Counted from the first letter of the stretch, positions 1-7,651 are shown. The stretch: DNA of 64,000 bases from Alkalihalophilus pseudofirmus OF4 (GCF_000005825.2 NC_013791.2:1116001-1180000), one strand, 5' to 3'. Translations and numbers: made by a program. Notes: generated by a model not told the origin, from the letters alone.

Positions 1-1
1 G

Positions 2-457
2 AAAGCCGTTTATTCACCTGGTCATACGATTGGAAGCACGTCTTTAATCGTTAATGATACGTATTTATTCACAGGTGACATTCTATTCCTTGATTCAATC
101 GGTCGTCCGGATCTTGCTGGACTTGCAGAAGATTGGGTAGGAGATTTACGCGAATCATTGTATGTCCGCTATAAAAACTTAGATCAAGATTTATTAGTCT
201 TGCCAGCTCATTTTGCTAAATTGAAAGAGTTGGATGATCAAGGAAGAGTATTTGCTCGTTTAGGTGACCTATATAAAGAAAATCATGGGTTAATGATTGA
301 TGATGAAGAGGAGTTTCGTCGTGTAGTATCTGAAAACCTGCCGCCGCAGCCGAACTCTTATCAAGAAATCAGAAAAACGAACATGGGTATCTTAACACCT
401 AATAAAGAGGAAGAAACAGAGATGGAGATCGGTCCAAACCGTTGTGCCGTATCTTAA
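2..457 (+). CDS. Metallo-beta-lactamase fold hydrolase, persulfide dioxygenase-like (5' truncated)
   Basis: The reading frame is open from base 2, so the gene begins upstream of the window and only its last 151 residues are present. Visible motifs are SPGHTIGST, a metal-binding histidine loop, followed by [15 protein letters not shown], the aspartate-containing loop of MBL-fold sulfur dioxygenase and glyoxalase II relatives, and PAH further on. In the persulfide-dioxygenase branch of the family the enzyme oxidises glutathione, bacillithiol or CoA persulfides to sulfite with Fe(II). The protein ends in a Cys-containing tail (NRCAVS) with no C-terminal rhodanese domain, unlike CstB fusions. A TusA carrier, a SulP transporter, a DsrE protein and a rhodanese follow, which supports a role in reactive-sulfur detoxification. 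The substrate is inferred from context. Confidence 0.85.
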   Translation, partial: KAVYSPGHTIGSTSLIVNDTYLFTGDILFLDSIGRPDLAGLAEDWVGDLRESLYVRYKNLDQDLLVLPAHFAKLKELDDQGRVFARLGDLYKENHGLMIDDEEEFRRVVSENLPPQPNSYQEIRKTNMGILTPNKEEETEMEIGPNRCAVS

Positions 458-484
458 TCAATAAATGATATTTAGTATTTAACT

Positions 485-525
485 AAATCTATTTAGCCAA
501 ATCTATTTAACCAATTAATTTAACC
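485..525. repeat. Short AT-rich tandem repeat before tusA
   Basis: Two 14-base units (485-498 and 499-512) differ at one base, and a degenerate 13-base third unit covers 513-525. The array ends just before the ribosome binding site of the TusA gene. No function is evident. Confidence 0.6.
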
Positions 526-546
526 AATCTAAGGAGATGATTTTTA

Positions 547-774
547 ATGAACAGTAACAAAGTATTAAACGCAGAAGGTCTAGCTTGTCCAATGCCGGTA
601 GTAAAAACAAAGAAAGAAATGGATACACTTGAATCAGGTCAAATTCTTGAAATCCATGCAACTGATAAAGGTGCTGAGGCTGATATGGCAGCTTGGGCTA
701 AAACATCTGGACACGAATTAATTCATCAAGAACAAGACGGAAATGTATTTAAATTCTGGATTAAAAAAGGTTAA
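547..774 (+). CDS. TusA-family sulfurtransferase (sulfur carrier)
   Basis: The 75-residue protein is a typical single-domain TusA/SirA-like carrier. It has the conserved LACPMPVVKTKK segment near residues 12-23, in which the cysteine of the CPxP motif carries the persulfide. The start is supported by AAGGAGATGA eight bases upstream. In sulfur-oxidation or detoxification clusters these proteins shuttle persulfide sulfur between rhodanese, DsrE and dioxygenase partners in the cytoplasm. It lies 89 bp after the dioxygenase-like gene, so co-transcription is likely, with a hairpin separating it from the transporter that follows. Family assignment is firm, but the exact partner is inferred from context. 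Confidence 0.92.
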   Translation: MNSNKVLNAEGLACPMPVVKTKKEMDTLESGQILEIHATDKGAEADMAAWAKTSGHELIHQEQDGNVFKFWIKKG

Positions 775-787
775 TACTAGCTGTAAT

Positions 788-826
788 AGTGAGTGGGTCT
801 AATAGAGACCTGCTCACTCATTTTAA
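788..826 (+). terminator. Stem-loop terminator or processing site between tusA and the SulP gene
   Basis: A 13-bp stem, including two G-U pairs, is formed by 788-800 and 806-818 around an AATAG loop and is followed by a short T-rich run. It probably ends or attenuates the dioxygenase-tusA transcript. Confidence 0.6.
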
Positions 827-846
827 TGAAAGGGGGACTTTAAAAG

Positions 847-2514
847 ATGTTAAAGAAATTGTTCCCAGGTCTTGAATGGATGTTAACATACCAAAAGCAC
901 GACCTTAGAGGGGATCTTTCCGCTGGTCTGATTGTAGCGATTATGCTGATACCTCAAGGGATGGCATATGCAATGCTTGCGGGATTGCCGCCTGTAATTG
1001 GCTTATATGCTTCAACCATTCCACTGCTTGTTTACGCATTATTTGGCTCATCTAGACAGCTTGCTGTCGGGCCGGTTGCAATGGTGTCATTGTTAGTTTT
1101 AACAGGTGTTCAAGGGTTGGCTGAACCGGGGTCATCCGAATATATTTCACTTGTATTGCTGTTAGCTTTAATGGTCGGTGTGATCCAGTTAAGTCTAGGA
1201 CTCCTTCGGTTAGGTTTTATTACTGATTTTATTTCTCACGCAGTCATTAGCGGTTTTACATCCGCTGCAGCGATCGTTATTGGTTTTAGTCAATTAAAAC
1301 ATCTATTAGGCATTCAATTGCCGTCTTCTGAGAATGTTTTCGAACTACTATTTGAAGCAGGAAGACAACTTAGTTCTATTAATTCTTATACATTATTTAT
1401 CGGTCTTACAAGCATTTTAATTTTAGTTCTTATGAAAAAGTATGTGCCTAAGCTGCCGGCTCCATTGGTTGTTGTTGTATATAGCACCGTAGTTGTTTAC
1501 CTTTTTGATTTACATGAAAAAGGTGTAAGTATTATAGGGGAAGTTCCGGATGGACTGCCGTCTTTATCACTGCCTTCATGGAGTTTTGAAGCAGTTAGTG
1601 TTTTAATGCCAGTAGCGATTACGATTGCCATTATTGGTTTTGTGGAAAGTTTCGCTATGGCAAAAGTGATAGCGACAAAAGAAAAATACAAAGTAGATGC
1701 GAACCGTGAATTAGTTGGACTTGGTCTTGCTAATGTGTCCGCTTCAACTTTCTCAGGATACCCTGTTACAGGAGGATTTTCTCGTTCTGCAGTAAACTAT
1801 GGAGCAGGTGCTAAAACAGGATTAGCGGCTATCATTACAGCTATTTTAATTGTATTAACTTTATTATTTTTTACATCTTGGTTCTACTACATGCCAAATG
1901 CAGTACTTGCAGCCATTATTATGGTGGCGGTGTATGGGCTGATCGATGTAGGTGAGGCTAAACATTTATTTAAAGTGAAGAAGATCGATGGATTCACCTT
2001 ATTGATTACATTTGCTGCAACATTAACCCTAGGTATAGAGATGGGAATTTTCATTGGGATTGTTTTTTCTTTGATTGTCTTTATATGGAGAAGTGCGAAT
2101 CCGCATATGGCAGAACTAGGTTATGTTGAGGAGATGGATGCCTATCGCAACACAGCTCGCTTTAACAATGCCAAAACAGTAGATCATCTATCGATTTTAC
2201 GAATTGATTCTCCGTTGTATTTTGCTAATATCCAACGAGTGGAGTCACGAATTCAACAATCATTTTTGAAGTCTGAAGAAATAGATACGTTAATCTTAGA
2301 TTTTCAAGGGGTAAATGATATCGATGCAGTAGCTATTGATCATCTTGAAGAACTAATGAATACGTATCAGGAACTGAATAAGAACATTTATTTATGTGAT
2401 GTCAAAGGTCCGGTTCGAGACACATTAAAGCAAGCAGGATGGTATGAAACGTTTAAGGGAAAAATTGAATTTAAAGATCTAGAGCATGTAATTGCTTATT
2501 TAAAATCGGTGTAG
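847..2514 (+). CDS. SulP-family anion permease with C-terminal STAS domain
   Basis: The 555-residue membrane protein opens with the SulP signature region (GDLSAGLIVAIMLIPQGMAYA, residues ~22-42) followed by about 12-14 hydrophobic segments. A cytoplasmic STAS domain fills roughly residues 430-550 and contains LILDFQGVNDIDAVAIDHL. Members import sulfate, bicarbonate or other anions coupled to Na+ or H+. The carbonic anhydrase gene starts 17 bp downstream, a pairing usually read as bicarbonate transport, while the surrounding persulfide genes argue for sulfate or sulfite. The sequence does not decide between them. The start has AAAGGGGG at 830-837, nine bases before the ATG. Confidence 0.93.
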   Translation: MLKKLFPGLEWMLTYQKHDLRGDLSAGLIVAIMLIPQGMAYAMLAGLPPVIGLYASTIPLLVYALFGSSRQLAVGPVAMVSLLVLTGVQGLAEPGSSEYISLVLLLALMVGVIQLSLGLLRLGFITDFISHAVISGFTSAAAIVIGFSQLKHLLGIQLPSSENVFELLFEAGRQLSSINSYTLFIGLTSILILVLMKKYVPKLPAPLVVVVYSTVVVYLFDLHEKGVSIIGEVPDGLPSLSLPSWSFEAVSVLMPVAITIAIIGFVESFAMAKVIATKEKYKVDANRELVGLGLANVSASTFSGYPVTGGFSRSAVNYGAGAKTGLAAIITAILIVLTLLFFTSWFYYMPNAVLAAIIMVAVYGLIDVGEAKHLFKVKKIDGFTLLITFAATLTLGIEMGIFIGIVFSLIVFIWRSANPHMAELGYVEEMDAYRNTARFNNAKTVDHLSILRIDSPLYFANIQRVESRIQQSFLKSEEIDTLILDFQGVNDIDAVAIDHLEELMNTYQELNKNIYLCDVKGPVRDTLKQAGWYETFKGKIEFKDLEHVIAYLKSV

Positions 2515-2531
2515 ATGAGTAGGTGAAGGCT

Positions 2532-3077
2532 ATGGAAAAAAAACAACTTCAACATCAGAATGAGACATTTCTCAAAGAAATGAGGGAACAAGATCCTCAC
2601 TTCTTTGAGAAGCTTAAAGAGGGGCAGCAGCCAGAAATGTTTGTCCTAGCATGCAGTGATTCTCGTGTCAGTCCTTCTGTCATTACAAACATGCCGCTTG
2701 GAAAAATGTTTATTCACCGTAATATTGCCAATCAAGTAAATGTGGCTGATGAAAGCTTTACTGCAAGTCTTTACTATGCTCTGAAACACCTTAAAGTAGC
2801 TGATATCCTGATTCTTGGTCATACGAGCTGCGGGGGCGTGCGTGCAGCTGCAGAAGGAAATACAGAGGATGCGCTAGCACCTTGGTTAGCATCTGTACGA
2901 GAATCTCTTGGGGGTGCAGCATGCGAGGGTTTAGGAGAAGCTGCTTCTATTAAGAATGTAAAAACTCAGATGGAGCGCTTAGAAAAGCACCCCGTTTACC
3001 AACAATACGGGCAAGGAGTATCTATTGTTGGTGCAGTTTTCCATGTCGAATCTGGAGAGATTGAATGGATGAACTAA
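2532..3077 (+). CDS. Beta-class carbonic anhydrase
   Basis: At 181 residues this matches small beta-carbonic anhydrases, which interconvert CO2 and bicarbonate. The zinc ligands are visible as CSDSR (Cys and Asp, residues ~40-44) and HTSCGG (His and Cys, ~96-101), with the arginine of the Asp-Arg dyad in CSDSRVSPS. The ATG at 2532 is preferred over an upstream in-frame GTG at 2523 because AGGTGA lies five bases before it and overlaps the GTG. The gene follows the SulP permease by 17 bp, suggesting co-translation and possibly delivery or trapping of bicarbonate. A new promoter starts just downstream. Confidence 0.93.
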   Translation: MEKKQLQHQNETFLKEMREQDPHFFEKLKEGQQPEMFVLACSDSRVSPSVITNMPLGKMFIHRNIANQVNVADESFTASLYYALKHLKVADILILGHTSCGGVRAAAEGNTEDALAPWLASVRESLGGAACEGLGEAASIKNVKTQMERLEKHPVYQQYGQGVSIVGAVFHVESGEIEWMN

Positions 3078-3087
3078 AAAATTTTAG

Positions 3088-3116
3088 TTGACATTATACC
3101 TAACTGGGTATAGTAT
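3088..3116 (+). promoter_or_regulatory. Sigma-A promoter for the DsrE-rhodanese genes
   Basis: TTGACA (3088-3093) and TAGTAT (3111-3116) are separated by exactly 17 bp. The spacer contains a CstR-type palindrome, so repressor binding would block the promoter. Confidence 0.8.
3095..3112. promoter_or_regulatory. CsoR/CstR-type operator
   Basis: TATACC and GGTATA form a perfect 6-bp inverted repeat around TAACTG. This is the layout known for CsoR-family repressors and, given the persulfide genes, points to the persulfide sensor CstR. No cstR gene is in the window, so it should lie upstream. Confidence 0.75.
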
Positions 3117-3167
3117 ATAAATTATAAGAAATACCTACACAAGTATATTACTAGGAGGAGATTATAA

Positions 3168-3644
3168 ATGGAACAAAAGAAAGCAACAATGATCGTATTT
3201 GATGGGGATCTAGATAAAGCAATGGCAAGTTTTATTATTGCAACAGGGGCAGCGGCAATGGGGAAACCTGTGACAATGTTTTTCACATTCTGGGGTTTAA
3301 ATGTGCTGCGTAAAGAGCAATATGTAAAAGTGGAGAAAAACTTCTTAGAGAAAATGTTTGCGAAAATGATGCCGCGTGGTCCTGAAAAACTAGGATTATC
3401 AAAAATGAACTATGGTGGTATCGGAGCAAAATTAATGAAGAAAATGATGAAAAAGCACAATGTTGTATCATTAAAAGAATTAATCGAAATGGCACAAGAC
3501 CTAGATATTAAAATGGTTGCATGTACAATGTCGATGGATGTTATGGGTATTCATAAAGAAGAGCTGATTGATGGCATTGAATATGCAGGTGTAGCAACAT
3601 ACCTTGCAGAAGCAGAAGATGGTAATGTAAACTTATTTATCTAA
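3168..3644 (+). CDS. DsrE/DsrF-like family protein (DsrE2/YrkE type)
   Basis: The 158-residue protein starts with TMIVFDGDLDKAMASFIIATGAAAMGKPVTMFFTFWGL, the N-terminal Rossmann-like half of DsrE2 proteins. It has a cysteine in the VACTMSMDVMGI segment (residues ~121-132), the position that carries sulfur in this family. A lysine- and methionine-rich linker occupies residues ~55-95. Such proteins act as persulfide acceptors or carriers with TusA and rhodanese. A strong AGGAGG precedes the ATG, and the rhodanese gene begins 24 bp after the stop. Control by the CstR-type operator at 3095-3112 is inferred. Confidence 0.9.
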   Translation: MEQKKATMIVFDGDLDKAMASFIIATGAAAMGKPVTMFFTFWGLNVLRKEQYVKVEKNFLEKMFAKMMPRGPEKLGLSKMNYGGIGAKLMKKMMKKHNVVSLKELIEMAQDLDIKMVACTMSMDVMGIHKEELIDGIEYAGVATYLAEAEDGNVNLFI

Positions 3645-3668
3645 GGACTTATGATGAGGGTGTCGCAT

Positions 3669-4049
3669 ATGAAGTTTCTCTCACTAACAGTTTTAGCGAT
3701 TCTAATCGGAATAGGAGTGTTCTCTTTGTTTAATCAATCATCAAATAACGTAGAAGAAATCACAACAACAGAGTTAAAAGAGCAAATGAAGACTGATCAA
3801 ACAGCAGTATACATTGATGTTCGTGAGGTTGATGAATTTGAAGACGGACACGTAGAAGGTATGAAAAACATGCCGCTATCAAGCTTTACCGAAACGTATT
3901 CAGAACTTCCAAAGGATAAAGAAATTGTTGTCATGTGCCGCAGCGGAAATCGCAGTATGCAAGCTGCAGAGTATTTAGTACAACAAGGGTACAAAAATGT
4001 AATAAATGTATCAGGCGGTATGCTTGCTTGGGACGGTCCAGTTAAATAA
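3669..4049 (+). CDS. Membrane-anchored or exported rhodanese-domain sulfurtransferase
   Basis: The 126-residue protein has an N-terminal hydrophobic segment (about residues 3-21) acting as signal anchor. A single rhodanese domain follows, with DVREVDEFEDGHVEGMKNMPL and the active-site loop CRSGNRS. The catalytic cysteine accepts the sulfane sulfur. The ATG at 3669 is chosen because GAGGG lies about eight bases upstream and the encoded protein then starts directly with the hydrophobic segment; an upstream ATG at 3651 lacks a spaced ribosome site. It is the last gene of the CstR-like unit and is followed by a strong terminator. Confidence 0.9.
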   Translation: MKFLSLTVLAILIGIGVFSLFNQSSNNVEEITTTELKEQMKTDQTAVYIDVREVDEFEDGHVEGMKNMPLSSFTETYSELPKDKEIVVMCRSGNRSMQAAEYLVQQGYKNVINVSGGMLAWDGPVK

Positions 4050-4060
4050 AGTAATGTAAG

Positions 4061-4095
4061 CCCTAATTACCTATATCAGGTGGTTAGGGTTTTTA
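4061..4095 (+). terminator. Rho-independent terminator after the rhodanese gene
   Basis: Segments 4061-4071 and 4079-4089 pair as an 11-bp stem and are followed by a T-tract. Confidence 0.85.
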
Positions 4096-4175
4096 TTTAG
4101 GCATAATCATTTTCTATTAGGTTTTGTTGATTTATAGTGATAGATAAAGAAGCTGTAAAAAAGGAGAGATCCTGT

Positions 4176-5162
4176 ATGAAATTAAGCATTCTAGACCAAT
4201 CTCCCATTTCGGTTGGATCTACACCAAAAGAAGCGTTAGAAGCATCCGTACATCTAGCAAAAAAGGCCGAGGAACTAGGTTATGAAAGGTACTGGATTGC
4301 TGAGCATCATGACTTTCCTGCTCTTTCGTGTCCGGCGCCAGAAGTCATGCTTTCCTACCTAGGAGCACAAACGAAAACGATTCGTATAGGAGCTGGTGCC
4401 ATCCTATTACCGCATTACAAACCATATAAAGTAGCTGAAACCTTTCATTTACTTGCTACATTATTTCCGGGGCGTATTGATCTTGGTATCGGCCGTGCAC
4501 CTGGCGGATCAGCGGAAGCGTCAATGGCTCTATCAGATAATTATTTAAAAGGGGTGAGGGAGCTGCCTGAAGCACTTGAAGAATTATTGCATTTTATACG
4601 GAATGATTTCTCCTCGGATCACCTTTTCCAAAAGGTGACGGCTTCTCCCTTCCCGCCAGTGGAACCAGCTCCTTGGCTGCTCGGAACAAGCGAACGGAGT
4701 GCCGCCCTCGCAGCTAAAATGGGAATGGCCTATGCATTCGGTCATTTTATGAGTGATAAAGATGTTAAGAAAAGCATCGCAACATATCAAGAATCATTCC
4801 AGGCATCTCCTGAGCACAAGCAACCGAAGACTATTTTAGCTGTTTCAGTCATATGTGCGGAAACAACCGAGCGCGCAGAAGAGGTCGCTTCAAGCTATTT
4901 GCTGTGGAAGCGTCAAGTAGAAGCTGGTGAAGGCAGGCAAGGAATTCCTTCTATTGAGGAAGCAAAAAAGTATTCATTCAATGCTGAAGAGAAGATAAGG
5001 CTAAGTCAAAAAATGATCATTGGTAATCCCGATGAAGTATCACAACGTCTGTTAGAATTTAAAGACATGTACAAGGTCGATGAGGTCATGATCGTAACGA
5101 TTACACATAGCTATCGGGACCGTATAAAGTCTTATGAATTAGTTGTAGATGCATTCAAATAG
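4176..5162 (+). CDS. Luciferase-like (LLM class) flavin-dependent monooxygenase
   Basis: The 328-residue protein begins with LSILDQSPISVG and carries RYWIAEHHDFPALSCPAPEVM and RIDLGIGRAPGGS, motifs typical of the single-component bacterial-luciferase-like group (YhbW/YceB type). These proteins use reduced FMN supplied by a reductase to oxidise mostly unknown substrates. The ATG at 4176 has AAGGAGAG at its proper distance; an earlier in-frame GTG at 4137 has none. It stands alone after a terminator, so its substrate cannot be inferred from neighbours. Confidence 0.9.
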   Translation: MKLSILDQSPISVGSTPKEALEASVHLAKKAEELGYERYWIAEHHDFPALSCPAPEVMLSYLGAQTKTIRIGAGAILLPHYKPYKVAETFHLLATLFPGRIDLGIGRAPGGSAEASMALSDNYLKGVRELPEALEELLHFIRNDFSSDHLFQKVTASPFPPVEPAPWLLGTSERSAALAAKMGMAYAFGHFMSDKDVKKSIATYQESFQASPEHKQPKTILAVSVICAETTERAEEVASSYLLWKRQVEAGEGRQGIPSIEEAKKYSFNAEEKIRLSQKMIIGNPDEVSQRLLEFKDMYKVDEVMIVTITHSYRDRIKSYELVVDAFK

Positions 5163-5228
5163 CTTACTGATCTATTTCACAAGTAGAAAATATTAAAACT
5201 AGGTCATTGATGGAGTAGAGGGATAGTT

Positions 5229-5312
5229 ATGCGATTATCGAGTTCATCTTTAATTTACAATCAGGTTATTGGCTTTATCATATATCCAGATAGATTACAG
5301 AGCAAGCTATGA
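5229..5312 (+). CDS. Possible 27-residue leader peptide coupled to the YrdB gene
   Basis: An ATG at 5229 with GAGGGA six bases upstream opens a 27-codon frame whose TGA overlaps the ATG of the next gene as ATGA (5309-5312). The downstream gene has only a weak ribosome site of its own, so coupled translation would explain how it is expressed. The peptide contains a short hydrophobic run (VIGFIIY). No homologue is recognised, and the frame is short enough to be chance. Confidence 0.35.
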   Translation: MRLSSSSLIYNQVIGFIIYPDRLQSKL

Positions 5313-5644
5313 TTATTATAGCTATCGTTCGTTTTATCCTAGAAGTAACAGCTTTACTAGCTTTAGGGTATTGGGGTTTTGAAGCAGGGACGGAAGTGTG
5401 GCATAAGGTCTTGTTTGGGTTCACTGCTCCGATACTAATGGCAGCCTTATGGGGTACATTTATTTCTCCTAAAGCACCTAAACGTCTGCATGAAGGACCT
5501 CGACTTTTTTTAGAAATTGCCTTGTTTGCTCTAGCTGCAGCAGCCATGTATGGATCAGGGTTTGAATACTTTTCAGTTATATTCATGTTAATGGCAATGG
5601 TTATTAGTATACTGATTCGAGTGTTAAAGTTGACAGGCTTATAG
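5309..5644 (+). CDS. YrdB-family (DUF2568) small membrane protein
   Basis: The 111-residue protein has four hydrophobic segments and the family hallmarks LLALGYWGFEAG near the N-terminus and LWGTFISPKAPKRL near the middle, followed by HEGPRLFLE. The biochemical function of the family is not known. The ATG overlaps the stop of a possible leader peptide, and an in-frame stop at 5291 limits any upstream extension. The antisense frame over this gene is taken as a shadow because the plus-strand protein matches a family. A terminator follows directly. Confidence 0.8.
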   Translation: MIIIAIVRFILEVTALLALGYWGFEAGTEVWHKVLFGFTAPILMAALWGTFISPKAPKRLHEGPRLFLEIALFALAAAAMYGSGFEYFSVIFMLMAMVISILIRVLKLTGL

Positions 5645-5653
5645 TGACAATTT

Positions 5654-5692
5654 AACCTCAATCCTTTATGTAGAAGGGATTGAGGTTTGTTT
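5654..5692 (+). terminator. Rho-independent terminator after the YrdB gene
   Basis: An 11-bp stem is formed by 5654-5664 and 5677-5687, ending in T residues. Confidence 0.8.
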
Positions 5693-5779
5693 GTGGAAAA
5701 AGAAAAAAAGTTTTACCTAAGCTGTAACTTTTTTAGTTTGAGAAAGACATATGCGTAAAAGGATTGGGAGGGTGAGGCT

Positions 5780-6310
5780 TTGAAGAAATCAGAGGGAGAG
5801 ATTCAGCGTATTTACCGCCTGTATTTTACCGATGTCTACCGATTTCTTGCTGCATTTACTTATGATCAAAATGAAGTTGAAGACTTGACGCAAGAAGTAT
5901 TTATACGTTTGTTTAAGTCATTATCGTCTTTTAGAGGAGAGTCGGAACTAAAAACATGGTTATTTTCTATCGCAAAACATGTAGCAATTGATTATTCTAA
6001 AAAACGAAAACGGCAAAAAATCATTCAAGAACAGCTTTTTAAGTATATCCCTTCTATAAGCAAGTCCCCAGAGGACCTGTATACCTCCAAAGAAGATGTG
6101 AATAGTTTGTATGTTGCCTTAAAAGAATTAAAGCACACGTACAAAGCTGTAATCATACTAAGAGGAATTCAAGAGTGCAGTATCGCAGAAACAGCCTCCA
6201 TTATGGGGTGGAGTGAGTCTAAAGTAAAAGTAACTTACCACCGCGCTATCAAAAAGTTAAAGATAAACATTTTAGAGCTTAACTCAGAAATTGAAGAAAG
6301 GTGGGTATAA
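5780..6310 (+). CDS. ECF-type RNA polymerase sigma factor
   Basis: The 176-residue protein has region 2 (RIYRLYFTDVYRFLAAFTYDQNEVEDLTQEVFIRLFKSLSSFRGESELKTWLFSIAKHVAIDYSKK, about residues 9-75, ending in the -10 recognition helix). A linker follows, then region 4 (LKELKHTYKAVIILRGIQECSIAETASIMGWSESKVKVTYHRAIKKLK). It starts with TTG preceded by GGGAGGGTGAGG. The downstream membrane protein begins one base after its stop, the usual arrangement of an ECF factor and its anti-sigma factor. I could not place it in a named Bacillus sigma group (X, W, M, V, Y, YlaC) with confidence. No convincing autoregulatory promoter was found upstream. Confidence 0.92.
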   Translation: MKKSEGEIQRIYRLYFTDVYRFLAAFTYDQNEVEDLTQEVFIRLFKSLSSFRGESELKTWLFSIAKHVAIDYSKKRKRQKIIQEQLFKYIPSISKSPEDLYTSKEDVNSLYVALKELKHTYKAVIILRGIQECSIAETASIMGWSESKVKVTYHRAIKKLKINILELNSEIEERWV

Positions 6311-6311
6311 A

Positions 6312-7202
6312 ATGAATGAGAATGAAAAAGACATTATTCAGAAATTGAAAAGAGAGTCCGTTAAGATAAACCCACGAAAAGAATTTTCATTTGAATTAGA
6401 AGAAAAGTTAACCCAAAGGTTTTCAGGTAAAGGAAGAAAGAATCGATTTAGTATACTGCTAACCTGCAGCTTTGCTAGTTTGCTATTTTTTATATTATTA
6501 ATTAGTTCCGACATTTTGCCGATGATGGGGCAAGCAACTATTACAAACGATCCTGAGATACTCATCTATCATACACATAATACCGAGTCTTTCTCACCTG
6601 AATTAGAGGGCGTAGTAGGAGAGTCGGATAGGCCAGAAAATGCATTTCATGATGAGATTAATGTAACAAACGTGGGGGAGTATTTAAGTAAACAATTCGA
6701 AAAAAGAGGAATAGGAGTTATTCATGATAAAACTAATTTTCAAGAACAGCTAGTTGAGAAAAATGTTAACTATGAGCACTCATATCAGCTTTCCCGAGAT
6801 GTGGTAAACAACATGTTAAATAAGAACGATCAAATAAAAATGATGTTTGATATCCACCGCGATGAAATAGGTAGAAGTAAGACTACTACCACGATTAATG
6901 ATGAGGAAGTAGCTCGGATTGTTTTTATAGTAAGTCAAGACCATCCTAACTATAATACAAATCTGAAATTTGCAGAAAACCTATATGAGAGAGCAGAAGA
7001 AAAATATCCAGGTTTATCAAGAGGGGTCCTTATGAAAGGTCATTGGCATAATAGAAATCTTAATTACAATCAAGATCTGTTAGATCAATCTGTCTTAATT
7101 GAAATAGGAGGGTATCAAAATTCTTTTGGTGAACTTAACCAAGCAGCCGAATATTTAGCAGAAATAGTGACTGAATATTTAAAAGAAGAAAAACCATCCT
7201 AA
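6312..7202 (+). CDS. Putative anti-sigma factor fused to an extracellular SpoIIP-type peptidoglycan hydrolase domain
   Basis: The 296-residue protein has a cytoplasmic charged N-terminus of about 44 residues, whose FSFELEEKLTQRF segment resembles short anti-sigma regions. One membrane segment follows at ~46-64. The extracellular domain (residues ~80-290) matches SpoIIP: ILIYHTHNTESF (His87, His89, Glu92), MMFDIHRDEIGR (His182, Glu185), NRNLNYNQDLLDQSVLIEIGGYQN (Glu264). SpoIIP is a zinc-dependent amidase/endopeptidase of forespore engulfment. The ATG at 6312 follows the sigma-factor stop by one base, so the two are translationally coupled. I infer a cell-wall-sensing anti-sigma factor whose hydrolase domain may bind or cut peptidoglycan. 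The alternative is an ordinary SpoIIP paralogue that happens to follow a sigma gene. The pair looks AT-richer than its surroundings. Confidence 0.8.
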   Translation: MNENEKDIIQKLKRESVKINPRKEFSFELEEKLTQRFSGKGRKNRFSILLTCSFASLLFFILLISSDILPMMGQATITNDPEILIYHTHNTESFSPELEGVVGESDRPENAFHDEINVTNVGEYLSKQFEKRGIGVIHDKTNFQEQLVEKNVNYEHSYQLSRDVVNNMLNKNDQIKMMFDIHRDEIGRSKTTTTINDEEVARIVFIVSQDHPNYNTNLKFAENLYERAEEKYPGLSRGVLMKGHWHNRNLNYNQDLLDQSVLIEIGGYQNSFGELNQAAEYLAEIVTEYLKEEKPS

Positions 7203-7301
7203 CCTTACTACATCCTAGTCTGAAGAACTCTTCCAAATTTCTGACTTTGTTTTATGATAAGATAAACGGGCCTATAGAATTTTAATGGAGGAATGAATGC
7301 A

Positions 7302-7643
7302 TTGTCTACTTTACCGAACTGCCCGAATTGTAACTCTGAATACACGTATCAAGATGGTAACCTTTTAGTCTGCCCTGAATGTGCACATGAATGGTCGCCT
7401 CAAGATGAAAATGAAGCTCTAGAAGATGCGAAGGTTATTCGCGACTCAAATGGCAATACCTTAAAAGATGGGGATAACGTGTCTGTGATAAAAGATTTGA
7501 AAGTAAAGGGAACGTCGTCGGTTGTAAAGATCGGGACAAAAGTGAAAAATATTCGTTTGGTTGACGGCGACCATGACATTGATTGCAAAATTGATGGCTT
7601 TGGGGCGATGAAGCTGAAATCAGAATTTGTAAAAAAGATCTAA
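7302..7643 (+). CDS. PhnA/YjdM zinc-ribbon domain protein
   Basis: The 113-residue protein begins with an N-terminal zinc ribbon ([25 protein letters not shown], two CxxC pairs). The PhnA C-terminal beta domain follows, with [26 protein letters not shown] and [20 protein letters not shown]. Despite the historic name, the family is not shown to act in phosphonate breakdown. The TTG at 7302 is preferred because GGAGGA at 7287-7292 is nine bases away and the protein then starts M-S-T-L-P-N-C as in known members; the in-frame ATG at 7293 abuts the ribosome site. Its own terminator follows. Confidence 0.88.
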   Translation: MSTLPNCPNCNSEYTYQDGNLLVCPECAHEWSPQDENEALEDAKVIRDSNGNTLKDGDNVSVIKDLKVKGTSSVVKIGTKVKNIRLVDGDHDIDCKIDGFGAMKLKSEFVKKI

Positions 7644-7651
7644 CTATGCTG

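Noticed and set aside
5278-5661. Minus-strand open frame of 127 codons opposite the YrdB gene
   Set aside because: The plus-strand protein matches the YrdB/DUF2568 family and has a terminator placed for it. The antisense frame has no recognisable motif and spans that terminator.
5723-5756. TGTAAC and CGTA words upstream of the ECF sigma gene as an autoregulatory promoter
   Set aside because: They are 25 bp apart, well beyond the roughly 16 bp used by ECF factors, so no autoregulated promoter is claimed.
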